Shown here piece after piece: positions 34,849 through 43,241 of a stretch of DNA of 64,000 nt. The position numbers and the translations under genes were made by a program. Location: assembly GCA_023667345.1 (NCBI GenBank), contig JAMPAF010000001.1:1-64000 (forward strand), in the 5' to 3' direction. Under the pieces are notes generated by a model. That model was not told where the DNA came from. It ran no database searches and worked only from the letters and a program-made list of their open reading frames with translations. The stretch is from Clostridiales bacterium. Its GTDB lineage: Bacteria; Bacillota; Clostridia; Christensenellales; Borkfalkiaceae. Position 1 is the stretch's first letter. Each line of letters opens with the position of its first letter.

Positions 34849-35958
34849 TTAGTAAAGCGAAACGTCGGAAACTTTACGCGCAATCGTATTCGAACCGATT
34901 ACCAGAATCATACCGATAAGGTTGTTGACCATTTCAGCCGCCATACCGAATGCCTGGTCATTAAATTTAGTATCACCTGGTGCACTTGCCCATCTGTTTG
35001 ACAACGTAGAAACAACTTCCGCCACTCTGTAGTTACCGATAGCGGTATCGGGAGAAAGAAGGTAAATCTTTTCATAGCCTACGGAAAGAAGCGAGCCTAT
35101 CTTCATAATAAGCATTATAATTACAGTCGAAAGGATGCTGGGAAGTACTACATATCTCATTTGCGCCATCTTGCCCGCGCCGTCTATCTGCGCCGCCTCG
35201 TACGAGGTCGGAGAAATAGCTATTACCGCCGCGAAGAATACTATCGAGTCGTAGCCCGCATGCTCCCACAAGTCCGTTATTACATACAAAGCACGGAAAT
35301 ACTCCGACGAATAGAACAGTCCCTGATTAAGCCTGGGAATAAAATCAGCCACTCCTTCTACTCCGTGAAGTATCGGAGCATTTGAAATTTTGCCGATAAG
35401 CTGCGATATAACGCCTATCGAAGAAGCGCCACCGTCATTCCCCTTGAACAGCGTCAACGCAAGCGTGGTTACGATAACGGTCGAAAGGAATTTAGGAAGG
35501 TAAACGCAGACCTGCATTATACTTCTTGCTATATTCGAGCGCACTTCGTTGAAGAAAATCGCTAAAATTATGGGCGTAGGGAAACCGAACAACAATCCGT
35601 AGAAAGCGATAACGAACGTGTTTCTGAACGCCATCCAGAAGTCAGCCGACTTTGTACCCGTCAAAATTACCTGGAACGCGGTTATACCCATCCAAGGTCT
35701 GTCGGTAGGATTTTCCTGAATACCGATGCGGAAAGCGCCCGTCAACGAATACATCGGCATGTACTTCCAGAATATGTACACTACTATCATAGGCACAAGC
35801 ATTAAATACAAGCGCCAGTCTTTAAGTAATGTAAATCCGGTCGTCTTCCACCGATTTCTTTCCGTTTCGTCCCTTACCTGCTGCTCCTGCGACATGCTGT
35901 ATGTACCGGTCGCTTCGTCATAGTCAAGGAAGTCATCGTACTTTAATAGTTTTGACAT
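34849..35958 (-). CDS. Carbohydrate ABC permease, LplB/YtenO-like
   Basis: 369 aa; MalF-type permease. A hydrophilic N-terminal extension of about 45 residues precedes KDWRLYLMLVPMIVVYIFW (about 44-62). The EAA loop is PTSYEAAQIDGAGKMAQMRYVVLP (about 245-268). The ATG at 35958 is preferred: the sequence around the upstream ATG (35976) itself contains the GGAGGGG Shine-Dalgarno site nine bases before 35958. It pairs with the permease at 33902-34828. Confidence 0.9.
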   Translation of the reverse strand: MSKLLKYDDFLDYDEATGTYSMSQEQQVRDETERNRWKTTGFTLLKDWRLYLMLVPMIVVYIFWKYMPMYSLTGAFRIGIQENPTDRPWMGITAFQVILTGTKSADFWMAFRNTFVIAFYGLLFGFPTPIILAIFFNEVRSNIARSIMQVCVYLPKFLSTVIVTTLALTLFKGNDGGASSIGVISQLIGKISNAPILHGVEGVADFIPRLNQGLFYSSEYFRALYVITDLWEHAGYDSIVFFAAVIAISPTSYEAAQIDGAGKMAQMRYVVLPSILSTVIIMLIMKIGSLLSVGYEKIYLLSPDTAIGNYRVAEVVSTLSNRWASAPGDTKFNDQAFGMAAEMVNNLIGMILVIGSNTIARKVSDVSLY

Positions 35959-36006
35959 CGAGATTTTCCCCTCCATATCACTTAGTTTTTTGTTTATTAT
36001 AGCGAT

Positions 36007-36705
36007 TTAAAATAAATCGTTATCTTTCTTCAATATATTAAAACTTTCTTCGTCGATAATACCGTCGTTTTCTCCGAACTGGTCGATGCGCATTCTCTCT
36101 TTGCGCTCTTTATCCAAACGTTTTAAAAATATTATCTGGTCCTCAAACATTCCGTCGATGCGCCTCAAAACGAGCACAAGCACCAACCCTATCACCAACG
36201 AAAACAATTCGCTCAGCGCAAAGCTTACAAAGCCGTTCCACGCCGTTGAGTTCGCCACGGGTGATATCGAATACCCTATCGCCCAAATAGTCGCTCTGCC
36301 CAAATACACGCACAGCCAGCCGCCGATAAACAACAGCGCCGACGCCCACCACTTAGACCTGATTTTGTCCTTGCCGATAAGCTTTACGGGAATGAGCATC
36401 AAAGCAATGAACGCATTACCTATTATATATGTGGCAAACTGCACGCCGTTTACCGTGCTGATAAACAACAGGCACTTAAACAGGCCGCCCAAGACTGCGT
36501 ATAAAACGCTTTGCCAACTCCAACGCATCATAACCACCAAAGTTACGGGCACGAGCAACGAAAACGTGTAAGTCGCCGCCGCGGGGAACCATTTACCTGC
36601 CAGGAACGAAAGCAGTTCGGATACTGCGAGAATTAAAGCAAACACGAATAGGTCAGTCGCTCTATATTGTTTCACAGATATCAGTCTTGAACCGTTTTTT
36701 CGCAT
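36007..36705 (-). CDS. Polytopic membrane protein, possibly ECF S-component-like
   Basis: 232 aa, first gene of the pectin importer operon. About six membrane segments lie between residues 18 and 190, then a charged C-terminal tail with a coiled-coil-like stretch (KRLDKERKERMRIDQ). The compact six-helix layout recalls ECF S-components, but no energising-subunit docking motif is clear, so this is tentative. A sensor or regulator role is also possible. Its transcript starts at the promoter at 36768-36796, with the palindrome 36737-36751 in the leader. Confidence 0.6.
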   Translation of the reverse strand: MRKNGSRLISVKQYRATDLFVFALILAVSELLSFLAGKWFPAAATYTFSLLVPVTLVVMMRWSWQSVLYAVLGGLFKCLLFISTVNGVQFATYIIGNAFIALMLIPVKLIGKDKIRSKWWASALLFIGGWLCVYLGRATIWAIGYSISPVANSTAWNGFVSFALSELFSLVIGLVLVLVLRRIDGMFEDQIIFLKRLDKERKERMRIDQFGENDGIIDEESFNILKKDNDLF

Positions 36706-36736
36706 AGTTTATCAAATCGCACAAAAATACAATAGC

Positions 36737-36751
36737 ATAATGTTACATTAT
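36737..36751. promoter_or_regulatory. Palindromic operator candidate between divergent pectin genes
   Basis: Perfect inverted repeat ATAATGT-T-ACATTAT, about 10 bases downstream of the importer-operon start and about 55 bases upstream of the pectinesterase -35 box. Good position for a repressor; the protein is unknown. Confidence 0.5.
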
Positions 36752-36767
36752 CACATTTAGCTTAATC

Positions 36768-36796
36768 ATTATAACATGCGCAATTTTAAAAATCAA
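36768..36796 (-). promoter_or_regulatory. Promoter of the pectin importer operon
   Basis: Minus strand TTGATT (36791-36796), N17, TATAAT (36768-36773). Predicted start is near 36761. Confidence 0.75.
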
Positions 36797-36807
36797 TACT
36801 TTTTTAA

Positions 36808-36836
36808 TTGTTTCACAAAAAAAATTATGCTACAAT
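36808..36836 (+). promoter_or_regulatory. Promoter of the pectinesterase gene
   Basis: TTGTTT (36808-36813), N17, TACAAT (36831-36836), followed by an AAAAGGAG site and the ATG at 36863. Back-to-back with the importer promoter. Confidence 0.7.
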
Positions 36837-36862
36837 GTTGTCGTTAAAAGGAGCTCCCGTTT

Positions 36863-37831
36863 ATGAATATTCTGCACGTTACGCCGAATGACAATTTACG
36901 CGATATTTTGTTAAATATTTCCTCTCCCACCACAATATATCTTAAAAAAGGCGTCTACCGCGAAAAACTCGTGATTGCCGCGGACAACGTTACCCTTGTC
37001 GGCGAAGACCGTGAAACAACGGTTTTAACCTGCGCCGATTACGCAAAAAAGCCTCACCCGGACGGCAGGGAATACAACACTTTCCGCACTTTCACAGTGT
37101 GTGTAACGGGTGAAAACGTCGCGATAAACAACCTCACCGTGGAAAACTCCGCCGCCGCTCCCGAAACGCAGGGGCAGAGCGTCGCGCTGTCGGTCAACGC
37201 CCGCCTGTTCCGCGCCCGTAACGTCGACATAAAGTCCACGCAGGACACCCTTTTCCTCGCCCCCTTCCCCGACGACCTTGTAATACGCTACTCGGGGCTG
37301 ACGGACGATGCGACCTATTACGACGGCTTTATTCCGCGCGACCAGCTTTATATGGAGGGCGAAAGCTTTCACTACTTCGAAAACTGCCGCGTCGCAGGCA
37401 CGGTGGACTACGTTTTCGGCGGCGCGCGGGCGCTGTTTGAAAACTGCGCGTTTATCTCGCTTAAAGATAAGCGCGGTATAGGCTTCGTCGCCGCCCCCTG
37501 CCACTCTTTAAAACAGAGCCTCGGCTTTCTTTTCTATAAGTGCGATTTTGAATACGTCGGCGCGGATAAAAGCAGCGTTTACCTCGCCCGCCCCTGGCGC
37601 GATTTCGGCAAGTGCGACTTTATCGGTTGCAAGCTTGACGCGCATATCAAGGCGGAGCTTTTCGATAAGTGGAACGACACTTACCGCGACAAGACTGCAC
37701 GGTTTGCCTACCGCGATTTAAGCGGCGCGAAGATTGCGCCCGTACCTTGGGCGAAAGAACTCACCCCCGAACGCGCAAATGATATTATAAAAGCTTTCAC
37801 CGCGCTGAAAAACAAATATATTGGGGAATAA
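36863..37831 (+). CDS. Pectinesterase, CE8 family, cytoplasmic
   Basis: 322 aa, hydrolyses methyl esters of galacturonan. Typical right-handed beta-helix with family motifs ALSVNARLFRARNV (about 113-126), KSTQDTLFL (about 129-137), GTVDYVFGGA (about 178-187; catalytic Asp) and VYLARPWRDFGKCDF (about 240-254). No signal peptide, so it should demethylate imported oligomers together with cytoplasmic GH28. It has its own promoter, divergent from the importer operon, and a strong terminator. Confidence 0.93.
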   Translation: MNILHVTPNDNLRDILLNISSPTTIYLKKGVYREKLVIAADNVTLVGEDRETTVLTCADYAKKPHPDGREYNTFRTFTVCVTGENVAINNLTVENSAAAPETQGQSVALSVNARLFRARNVDIKSTQDTLFLAPFPDDLVIRYSGLTDDATYYDGFIPRDQLYMEGESFHYFENCRVAGTVDYVFGGARALFENCAFISLKDKRGIGFVAAPCHSLKQSLGFLFYKCDFEYVGADKSSVYLARPWRDFGKCDFIGCKLDAHIKAELFDKWNDTYRDKTARFAYRDLSGAKIAPVPWAKELTPERANDIIKAFTALKNKYIGE

Positions 37832-37854
37832 TGATTATATATAAAGAATATAAC

Positions 37855-37883
37855 GCGGCGCGCAACTATCTGTTGCGCGCCGC
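37855..37883 (+). terminator. Terminator of the pectinesterase gene
   Basis: GCGGCGCGCAAC-TATCT-GTTGCGCGCCGC perfect stem followed by TCACCTTATTTT. Confidence 0.85.
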
Positions 37884-37895
37884 TCACCTTATTTT

Positions 37896-37990
37896 GACCT
37901 TCCCCCTATTCTTGGCTTCCCCCTTTTGTATAGGGGGGAAGCCAAGGAGGTAGAGCGCGACAACACCTTCCCCCTAAGGGGAAGGTTACA
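37896..37990. repeat. CCTTCCCC/GGGGAAGG palindromic repeat
   Basis: Short version of the dispersed family with CTTCCCCCTTTTG/ATAGGGGGGAAG and CCTTCCCCCTAAGGGGAAGG modules. Confidence 0.7.
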
Positions 37991-38017
37991 ATGCGGAATA
38001 TAAAAGCCCGCAGTCGC

Positions 38018-39322
38018 TTAAACCACTCTGTCGATATTGTAATACTTTATTTCGTGAATGTCGTCCATAAGTTGAGCGCTCGTTTCGTTGGCTTTTTCCT
38101 GCAACGCATTGCCCACATTGACGCTGTCCGAAAGCTCGGCAAGCTTTTCGCTGACACCCACAAGCCGTGCGCTGCCGGCTTCAAGTTGCCTGTTCGCGGC
38201 GGAAATCTGCCCGACTGCCGCAGAAAGTTGCAAATTCGTGTCTTGCAACCTGCCGCTTAATTCGGTACAATTTTTTCTTATGCTCTCCTGCAATGCGGTA
38301 AAGCCGTGCGCCAAGGTGTAACTTATCGACTTTATCGCCACGCCTATTGAGCTTTCCAACCGCTCGGTCTGTAATTCGCGGTCTACAAGCTGCAACGCCT
38401 CTTTAATGCTGTCCGCGCGGCGCGTTTCTAACTGATAGATAACGAGGTCGAGGTGCTGCCAGTCGCGCTCGTCTAAAAGCGGAGTAAATTGCGCCGTCAA
38501 GGCTTTATGATAAGCTTCACAGCTTTCTGCCAAAGGTTTGATTACGGCGTTCCGTTCTTCAATAAGTTTTCGCGCTTCTGCCTTCACCGCAATAAGCACG
38601 TCTAACAAATCTTTATAATTATCTTCTATACTTTTGCGCCTTTCTGCAACGCTTATTTCTTCTGCCTTGCGCAATTCGGCACACCGTGCAGCTTCTTCAA
38701 CCCGCTGTTCTTGCAACGATTTTTGATATTCTTTTAATGTTTCCGTATAATATTTCTGGCTTTTCTTATTTCCTACTCCATAACCCAAGAATACCATAGC
38801 AGTAATAAACGGCGCAGCACAAAATAAGTAACATATTATTGCGAATGCTTCCCCCTCACTATTTGGCTTACTTAAAGCAATCAACACACTACCTGTAATA
38901 ATCAAAGCTAAAAAAACGGCAAGACACCCACCCATAATTATAAAATCTTTCTTGGCAGAGTAATAGTTTTCATCTATCTTATTAACATAATCACGTGACT
39001 TATCGTCTCTAATTACTCTCCCGATAATTTCCTTTTCTTTTACTTCGTCAAGCAATTCGGAATGCGTGCGGTTTAAAAGCTTTTCGGGTTCGTCGCCGCA
39101 GAGCCACTCGCAATATTTAAGCGTTTTGTCGCTATTTTCGTTTTCCTCGTCATCCTTGTCCGCGCCGTGTTCAAGCCCTACTCTGCCAGCGACAGCTTTA
39201 AGCTTTTCAAAACACTCTTCGTCGGCGAGCCGCGCCTTGTCGCGCTCCACCGAAATTGCAGAAAGTCCGCCGCGCAAGGCATATAAACTGCCCAAAACGC
39301 TTTCACTTTTTTCAAGTTCCAT
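38018..39322 (-). CDS. Two-TM coiled-coil membrane protein behind a structured leader
   Basis: 434 aa, family not recognised. Two membrane helices near 124-148 and 155-182 with a small loop. The remainder is charged helix and coiled coil; residues about 190-290 are rich in Glu, Lys, Arg and Ala, and about 345-420 contain heptads with QDTNLQLSAAVGQISAANRQL and SEKLAELSDSVNV, like methyl-accepting or tethering helices. The ATG at 39322 has GGGAGG six bases upstream; the ORF opens earlier but through the leader terminator. The leader RNA (39341-39653) is the second copy of the type at 17105-17246. Function unknown. Confidence 0.75.
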   Translation of the reverse strand: MELEKSESVLGSLYALRGGLSAISVERDKARLADEECFEKLKAVAGRVGLEHGADKDDEENENSDKTLKYCEWLCGDEPEKLLNRTHSELLDEVKEKEIIGRVIRDDKSRDYVNKIDENYYSAKKDFIIMGGCLAVFLALIITGSVLIALSKPNSEGEAFAIICYLFCAAPFITAMVFLGYGVGNKKSQKYYTETLKEYQKSLQEQRVEEAARCAELRKAEEISVAERRKSIEDNYKDLLDVLIAVKAEARKLIEERNAVIKPLAESCEAYHKALTAQFTPLLDERDWQHLDLVIYQLETRRADSIKEALQLVDRELQTERLESSIGVAIKSISYTLAHGFTALQESIRKNCTELSGRLQDTNLQLSAAVGQISAANRQLEAGSARLVGVSEKLAELSDSVNVGNALQEKANETSAQLMDDIHEIKYYNIDRVV

Positions 39323-39340
39323 AAAAAACCTCCCAAAAAT

Positions 39341-39370
39341 AAAAAAATGCGCCTCAATTAAGAGACGCAC
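39341..39370 (-). terminator. Attenuator terminator in leader copy 2
   Basis: Minus strand TGCGTCTC-TTAATT-GAGGCGCA stem with one G-U pair, then seven T residues, 19 bases before the ATG at 39322. Nearly the same sequence as 17105-17135. Confidence 0.8.
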
Positions 39371-39653
39371 CCCTATTTAAAGCAAATCTCCTAATTGTCG
39401 CTAAACAAAATCTTTGGGTAGGTTCCGCGAATTAACCGTTTAAACGTTTAATTATACCTCAAATAACCAAATACATGGTAGTTGCCCATTTTAGATAGAG
39501 TGGAGAAATGCCAAAAGGCTTACTATGCTCTATCTAAAAAAACGTGAGGAACAGCAAACTATCAATTGAATGTAGGAATTTAAGCGTACGCGGAAAAAAC
39601 CGCATAAAAAAACGCGGAAATTCTCGTTACCCATTATTCAGATTTTGTTTAGC
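39341..39653 (-). ncRNA. Riboswitch-like structured leader RNA, copy 2
   Basis: About 313 bases. The transcript start coincides with the 5' strand of a 14-bp perfect closing helix: GCTAAACAAAATCT (39640-39653) with AGATTTTGTTTAGC (39400-39413). Inside are an 11-bp perfect hairpin arm pair TTTAGATAGAG (39490-39500)/CTCTATCTAAA (39528-39538), a CCGCG/CGCGG stem region near 39595-39620 and other helices. The block ACAATTAGG (39390-39398) follows P1 by one base, then comes the terminator. Same order as copy 1 but larger. No known class recognised. Confidence 0.65.
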
Positions 39654-39659
39654 TTAATA

Positions 39660-39688
39660 AGTATATCACATACAAACCGAAATTGCAA
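39660..39688 (-). promoter_or_regulatory. Promoter of leader RNA copy 2
   Basis: Minus strand TTGCAA (39683-39688), N17, TATACT (39660-39665); start expected at 39653, the first base of P1. Confidence 0.8.
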
Positions 39689-39704
39689 GGTTTTTTAGAC
39701 AAAT

Positions 39705-39737
39705 TAAGCGGCGCGGTCTTTACGACCGCACCGCTTA
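39705..39737 (-). terminator. Terminator candidate beyond uxaC
   Basis: TAAGCGGTGCGGTCG/..GACCGCGCCGCTTA stem with a small bubble, about 210 bases after the uxaC stop and just before the leader promoter. Confidence 0.6.
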
Positions 39738-39750
39738 TATTCATTATTGT

Positions 39751-39902
39751 AGCCTTCCCCCACCGTGGGGAAGGTGGCTTGACCGTTTAGGTCAAGACGG
39801 ATGAGGGTTGTGTAATAAGGTCAAAATTTTCCTTATCCCTCATCAGTCACAACCTTAGCGGTTGCGACAGCTTCCCCCTTATACAAAAGGTGGAAGCCAA
39901 GA
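39751..39902. repeat. Dispersed palindromic repeat (GATGAGGGTTGTGTAATAA type)
   Basis: Facing CTTCCCCC and GAAGCC modules around GATGAGGGTTGTGTAATAA and CCTTATCCCTCATCAGTCAC. A near-identical copy lies at 49401-49562. Confidence 0.75.
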
Positions 39903-39946
39903 TTAAGGTCAGATTTAATTCTTAATTCTGAATTCTTAATTCTTAA

Positions 39947-41359
39947 TTAAAAATTAAAGTATTCCTTCGCGTTGTTGTAGCACACGTCCTCAACAATCTT
40001 GCCGAGCGTTTCAAGCTCTTCGGCGGGGTACTGCCCGCTTTCCACCAAATTTCCGAGCATATTACAAAGTATTCTTCTGTAATACTCGTGACGGGGATAT
40101 GCGAGGAAAGAACGGCTATCGGTAAGCATACCGACCGACTGCGCCACCAAGCCTACCTGCATAAGCGTCTCCAAGTTGGTCTTCATGCCGTCCTGCTGGT
40201 CGAGGAACCACCACGCGGTGCCGACCTGCACTCTGCCCTTTACGCCCTCTTTCTGGAAGCAGCCCGAAAGCACGGTGAGCGCGTAGTTGTCGCGAGGGTT
40301 GAGACAGTACAAAATGGTTTTCGGCAGTGCGTCCTGCCCGTCGAGCTCGCCCAAAAGCGCGGAGAGCTTTTCCATATATACGGCGTCCTCTATCGCGTCG
40401 AAGCCCGTGTCGGGACCAATCTTTTCGAGCATACTCTTTGAGTTGTTGCGAAGTGCGCCGATATGGTACTGCTGTACCCAGCCGTATTTTGCATACTGTT
40501 TGCCGAGGAATATGAGCACATAGCCCTTGTATTTATCCTGCTCTTCGACCGAGATATGCTCGCCCTTCATGCCCTTTAAGAAGATGGCGTTTGCCTCTTC
40601 GTAGGTTGCGGGAGCGTAGCAGACTACGTCCAAAGCGTGGTCGGAAAGGCGGGAACCCATTTCGTCGAAATACTTGATTCTGTCGGCAAGCGCGTCGCAC
40701 AAATCTTCAAGCGATTTAATCTCCTTGCCGACAACGCCTGCAAGCTGTTTAACCCAGCTTGCAAACCAGCTAAGTTCTACGTTTATAGCCTTGTCGGGGC
40801 GGAATGCGGGGCGAACCTTTACCTTTAAGGTCGGGTCGGCGTTCATCTTCTTGTGCCACTCCAAACTGTCGACGGGGTCGTCGGTGGTGCACACCGTTTT
40901 AACGTTGAACTTGTACATCATCTCGCGCGCGGTGAGCGTTTCGAGCACCTTGTTCGCCTTTTTCCAAATCTTTTCGGCGTTTTTGGTGTTGATTATGTCG
41001 TCTATCCCGAAATATCTCTGCATTTCGAGGTGCGACCAGTGATATAAGGGGTTGCCGACAAAGTAGGGCATACTCTCGACGAACTGCATATATTTTTTGT
41101 AGTCGTCGTCGGGACCGGATATGCTGTCCTCTTCGTAGCCCCTTGCGCGGAGGGAACGCCACTTGTAGTGGTCGCCGTACCTGTCGCCGGCACCCAGCCA
41201 AACCTCAGTTAAATTACGGAATTTTTTATCCTCGTAAATTTCCTTAGGCTGTAAGTGACAGTGATAGTCGATAATAGGCATTTTTTCCGCATGCTCGTGG
41301 TACAGCTTTTTAGCCGTCTCCGTTTCGAGCAGAAAATCTTTATCCATAAACTTTTTCAT
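39947..41359 (-). CDS. uxaC: Glucuronate (uronate) isomerase UxaC
   Basis: 470 aa. Isomerises D-galacturonate to tagaturonate and D-glucuronate to fructuronate, the entry step for free uronic acids. The metal site opening PIIDYHCHLQPKEI (about 28-41) is clear. DRYGDHYKWRSLRARG (about 60-75), WYKVS-independent WHLD-like regions and TGFDAIEDAVYMEKLS (about 313-328) follow, and C-terminal DSRSFLAYPRHEYYRRILCNMLG (about 421-443) is diagnostic. The ATG at 41359 is chosen for AAAGGAG seven bases upstream. It belongs to the uronate cluster with uxaA and uxaB, separated by repeats. Confidence 0.95.
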   Translation of the reverse strand: MKKFMDKDFLLETETAKKLYHEHAEKMPIIDYHCHLQPKEIYEDKKFRNLTEVWLGAGDRYGDHYKWRSLRARGYEEDSISGPDDDYKKYMQFVESMPYFVGNPLYHWSHLEMQRYFGIDDIINTKNAEKIWKKANKVLETLTAREMMYKFNVKTVCTTDDPVDSLEWHKKMNADPTLKVKVRPAFRPDKAINVELSWFASWVKQLAGVVGKEIKSLEDLCDALADRIKYFDEMGSRLSDHALDVVCYAPATYEEANAIFLKGMKGEHISVEEQDKYKGYVLIFLGKQYAKYGWVQQYHIGALRNNSKSMLEKIGPDTGFDAIEDAVYMEKLSALLGELDGQDALPKTILYCLNPRDNYALTVLSGCFQKEGVKGRVQVGTAWWFLDQQDGMKTNLETLMQVGLVAQSVGMLTDSRSFLAYPRHEYYRRILCNMLGNLVESGQYPAEELETLGKIVEDVCYNNAKEYFNF

Positions 41360-41412
41360 AAAAAATTTCTCCTTTCTCACAAATAAGGTTTGCAAGTGTG
41401 GTTATAATACTG

Positions 41413-41541
41413 TCATGTTGAGCGGAGCGAAGCGCAGTCGAAACATCTGCAAAGATACTCAAAACAAGCACCTAAAATGTGCGACCCGTCAACCAACCAG
41501 TTCCTTCGACTTCGGGCTAACGCCCTACGCTCAGGATGACA
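41413..41541. repeat. Dispersed GTCATCCTGAGC-type palindromic repeat
   Basis: GTCATGTTGAGCGGAGCGAA ... TCGACTTCGGGC ... CTCAGGATGAC, two facing halves of a common bacterial intergenic repeat. It fills the uxaA-uxaC gap. A lone half (GTCATCCTGAGC) is at 5453-5464. Confidence 0.7.
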
Positions 41542-41552
41542 AGAAAGTTAAA

Positions 41553-43025
41553 TTACAGCGTTACGCCCGTCTTGAAAATTGCAATCTCTTTCGTGTTGTT
41601 GAGCTCGTTTTTCGTCTTTTTGCCGTTCGCAACCGCGACTATTAAATCTATAAACTTTTCAAGCTGGGTATCAAAATCGCTTTCGAGCACCGCGCCCGCG
41701 TTGAAATCTATCCAGTTTGCCTTGTTTTTGGCAAGTTCGGAATTGGTTGCAACCTTTATAGTCGGAACAAACCCGCCGAAAGGCGTGCCGCGCCCCGTGG
41801 TGAAGAGCACCAAATGGCAACCCGCCGCCGCAATGTTGGTTACGGCGCACATATCGTTGCCCGGTCCGTTTAAAAGGTTTAAGCCCTTTTGAGTGACGAA
41901 CCCGTCGTCGAACACTACGTCCGACACGGGACCCGAGCCCGACTTTTGGGTACAGCCGCACGACTTATCTTCCAAAGTGGTTATGCCGCCCGCCTTGTTG
42001 CCCGGCGAGGGATTTTCGCCCACGGGCTGACCGTTGGAACGGAAATAGTCCTTGAAGTCGTTTATAAGCTTGACCGCCTTTTCGAAAGTCGCCCTGTCCT
42101 TGCAGCGGTTCATAAGCTGTTGCTCCGCGCCGAACATTTCGGGGACCTCGGATAAAACGGACGTGCCGCCCACCGATACGATATAGTCGGAAAAATAGCC
42201 GACGAGCGGGTTTGCGGTTATGCCCGAAAGCCCGTCGCTGCCGCCGCACTTTAAGCCGACTTTAAGGCAGGATATATCCTTTTCGACGCGCTTGTCCGTC
42301 TTAACAACCTTTGCGATTTCCTTTAAGAGCTCAACGCCCGCCGCAATCTCGTCCGCCACTTCCTGACAGATTAAAAACTTAATTCTGTTGCCGTCGACCT
42401 TGCCGAGGCTCTCTTTAAAAGCCGCCATTTGGTTGTTTTCACAACCCAAACCGAGCACTAAAACGCCGCCCGCGTTGGGGTGACGCACCATTTTCTGCAA
42501 AATGAGTTTGGTGCGCTCGTGGTCGTCGCCGAGCTGTGAACAGCCGTAGGGGTGAGTGTACGTGAACACGCCGTCGAAGCCGTCCTCGCCGCACTCTGCC
42601 TTGAATCTTTCCACTATTTCCTTAGCCTGTCCGTTTACGCAGCCGACGGTGGGGATAACCCATATCTCGTTGCGGATACCCACGTCGCCGTTTGCGCGGG
42701 GGTAAACGTTTACCTTGCGCATTTTTCGGGGCTTTAAGTCGCAGTCGACCTTGTTGTACTCGTATTCAAGATTTTCGGAAAGATTGGTTTTAACGTTGTG
42801 CGTATGCACCCATTTGCCGACGGCGATATCCTCGGTTGCGTGCGCGATGGGTACGCCGTACTTTATGATATTTTCGCCGCTTTTAATTTCGCGCAGAGCG
42901 AATTTATGACCCTTGGTAACGTCCTCTTTCAAGGTTACGCCTTGTTCGCATTCTCCCTTTTTCAAGTCGCAGAGCGCGACCGCAACGTTGTCCAACGGGT
43001 TTATAATTATTGATTTTTTTGTCAT
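41553..43025 (-). CDS. uxaA: Altronate dehydratase UxaA
   Basis: 490 aa, full-length fused form with an N-terminal SAF domain (about 1-95) and catalytic dehydratase domain. Converts D-altronate to 2-keto-3-deoxygluconate. Motifs include FTYTHPYGCSQLGDDH (about 154-169), GLGCENNQ (about 192-199), KCGGSDGLSGITANPL (about 257-272) and CGCTQKSGSG (about 363-372) with iron/metal-binding cysteines. GAGGT site. It is the middle gene of the uxaB-uxaA-uxaC order on the minus strand. Confidence 0.96.
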   Translation of the reverse strand: MTKKSIIINPLDNVAVALCDLKKGECEQGVTLKEDVTKGHKFALREIKSGENIIKYGVPIAHATEDIAVGKWVHTHNVKTNLSENLEYEYNKVDCDLKPRKMRKVNVYPRANGDVGIRNEIWVIPTVGCVNGQAKEIVERFKAECGEDGFDGVFTYTHPYGCSQLGDDHERTKLILQKMVRHPNAGGVLVLGLGCENNQMAAFKESLGKVDGNRIKFLICQEVADEIAAGVELLKEIAKVVKTDKRVEKDISCLKVGLKCGGSDGLSGITANPLVGYFSDYIVSVGGTSVLSEVPEMFGAEQQLMNRCKDRATFEKAVKLINDFKDYFRSNGQPVGENPSPGNKAGGITTLEDKSCGCTQKSGSGPVSDVVFDDGFVTQKGLNLLNGPGNDMCAVTNIAAAGCHLVLFTTGRGTPFGGFVPTIKVATNSELAKNKANWIDFNAGAVLESDFDTQLEKFIDLIVAVANGKKTKNELNNTKEIAIFKTGVTL

Positions 43026-43066
43026 TTCGACCTCGTTTAAATGCAGAATTTAACCTTATTATAAGC

Positions 43067-43213
43067 TTCCCCTTAGGGGGAAGCTGTCAACTGCAACAAG
43101 CAGTTGACTGATGAGGGGTTGGTCGGACATAAGCCTAACGCTTTGAAACTTGCCAACCCCTCATTCGTCACCGCGTTGACCGCGGCGCCACCTTCCCCCT
43201 AAGGGGAAGGTCA
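43067..43213. repeat. CTTCCCC/GGGGAAG palindromic repeat
   Basis: Two facing modules, TTCCCCTTAGGGGGAAGCTG and CACCTTCCCCCTAAGGGGAA, in the uxaB-uxaA gap, with CTGATGAGGGG and CCCCTCATTCG arms. Confidence 0.75.
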
Positions 43214-43241
43214 TATTGCGGTCACAATTCCTAATTTTAAA

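Noticed and set aside
36007..36705. Firm assignment as an ECF S-component
   Set aside because: Helix count fits, but no diagnostic motif or riboswitch supports a vitamin substrate; left as unknown membrane protein.
39410..39432. T-box-like GGGTAGGTTCCGCG on the plus strand
   Set aside because: Resembles the T-box core loosely, but lies on the strand without a downstream gene or terminator and is explained as part of the minus-strand leader RNA.
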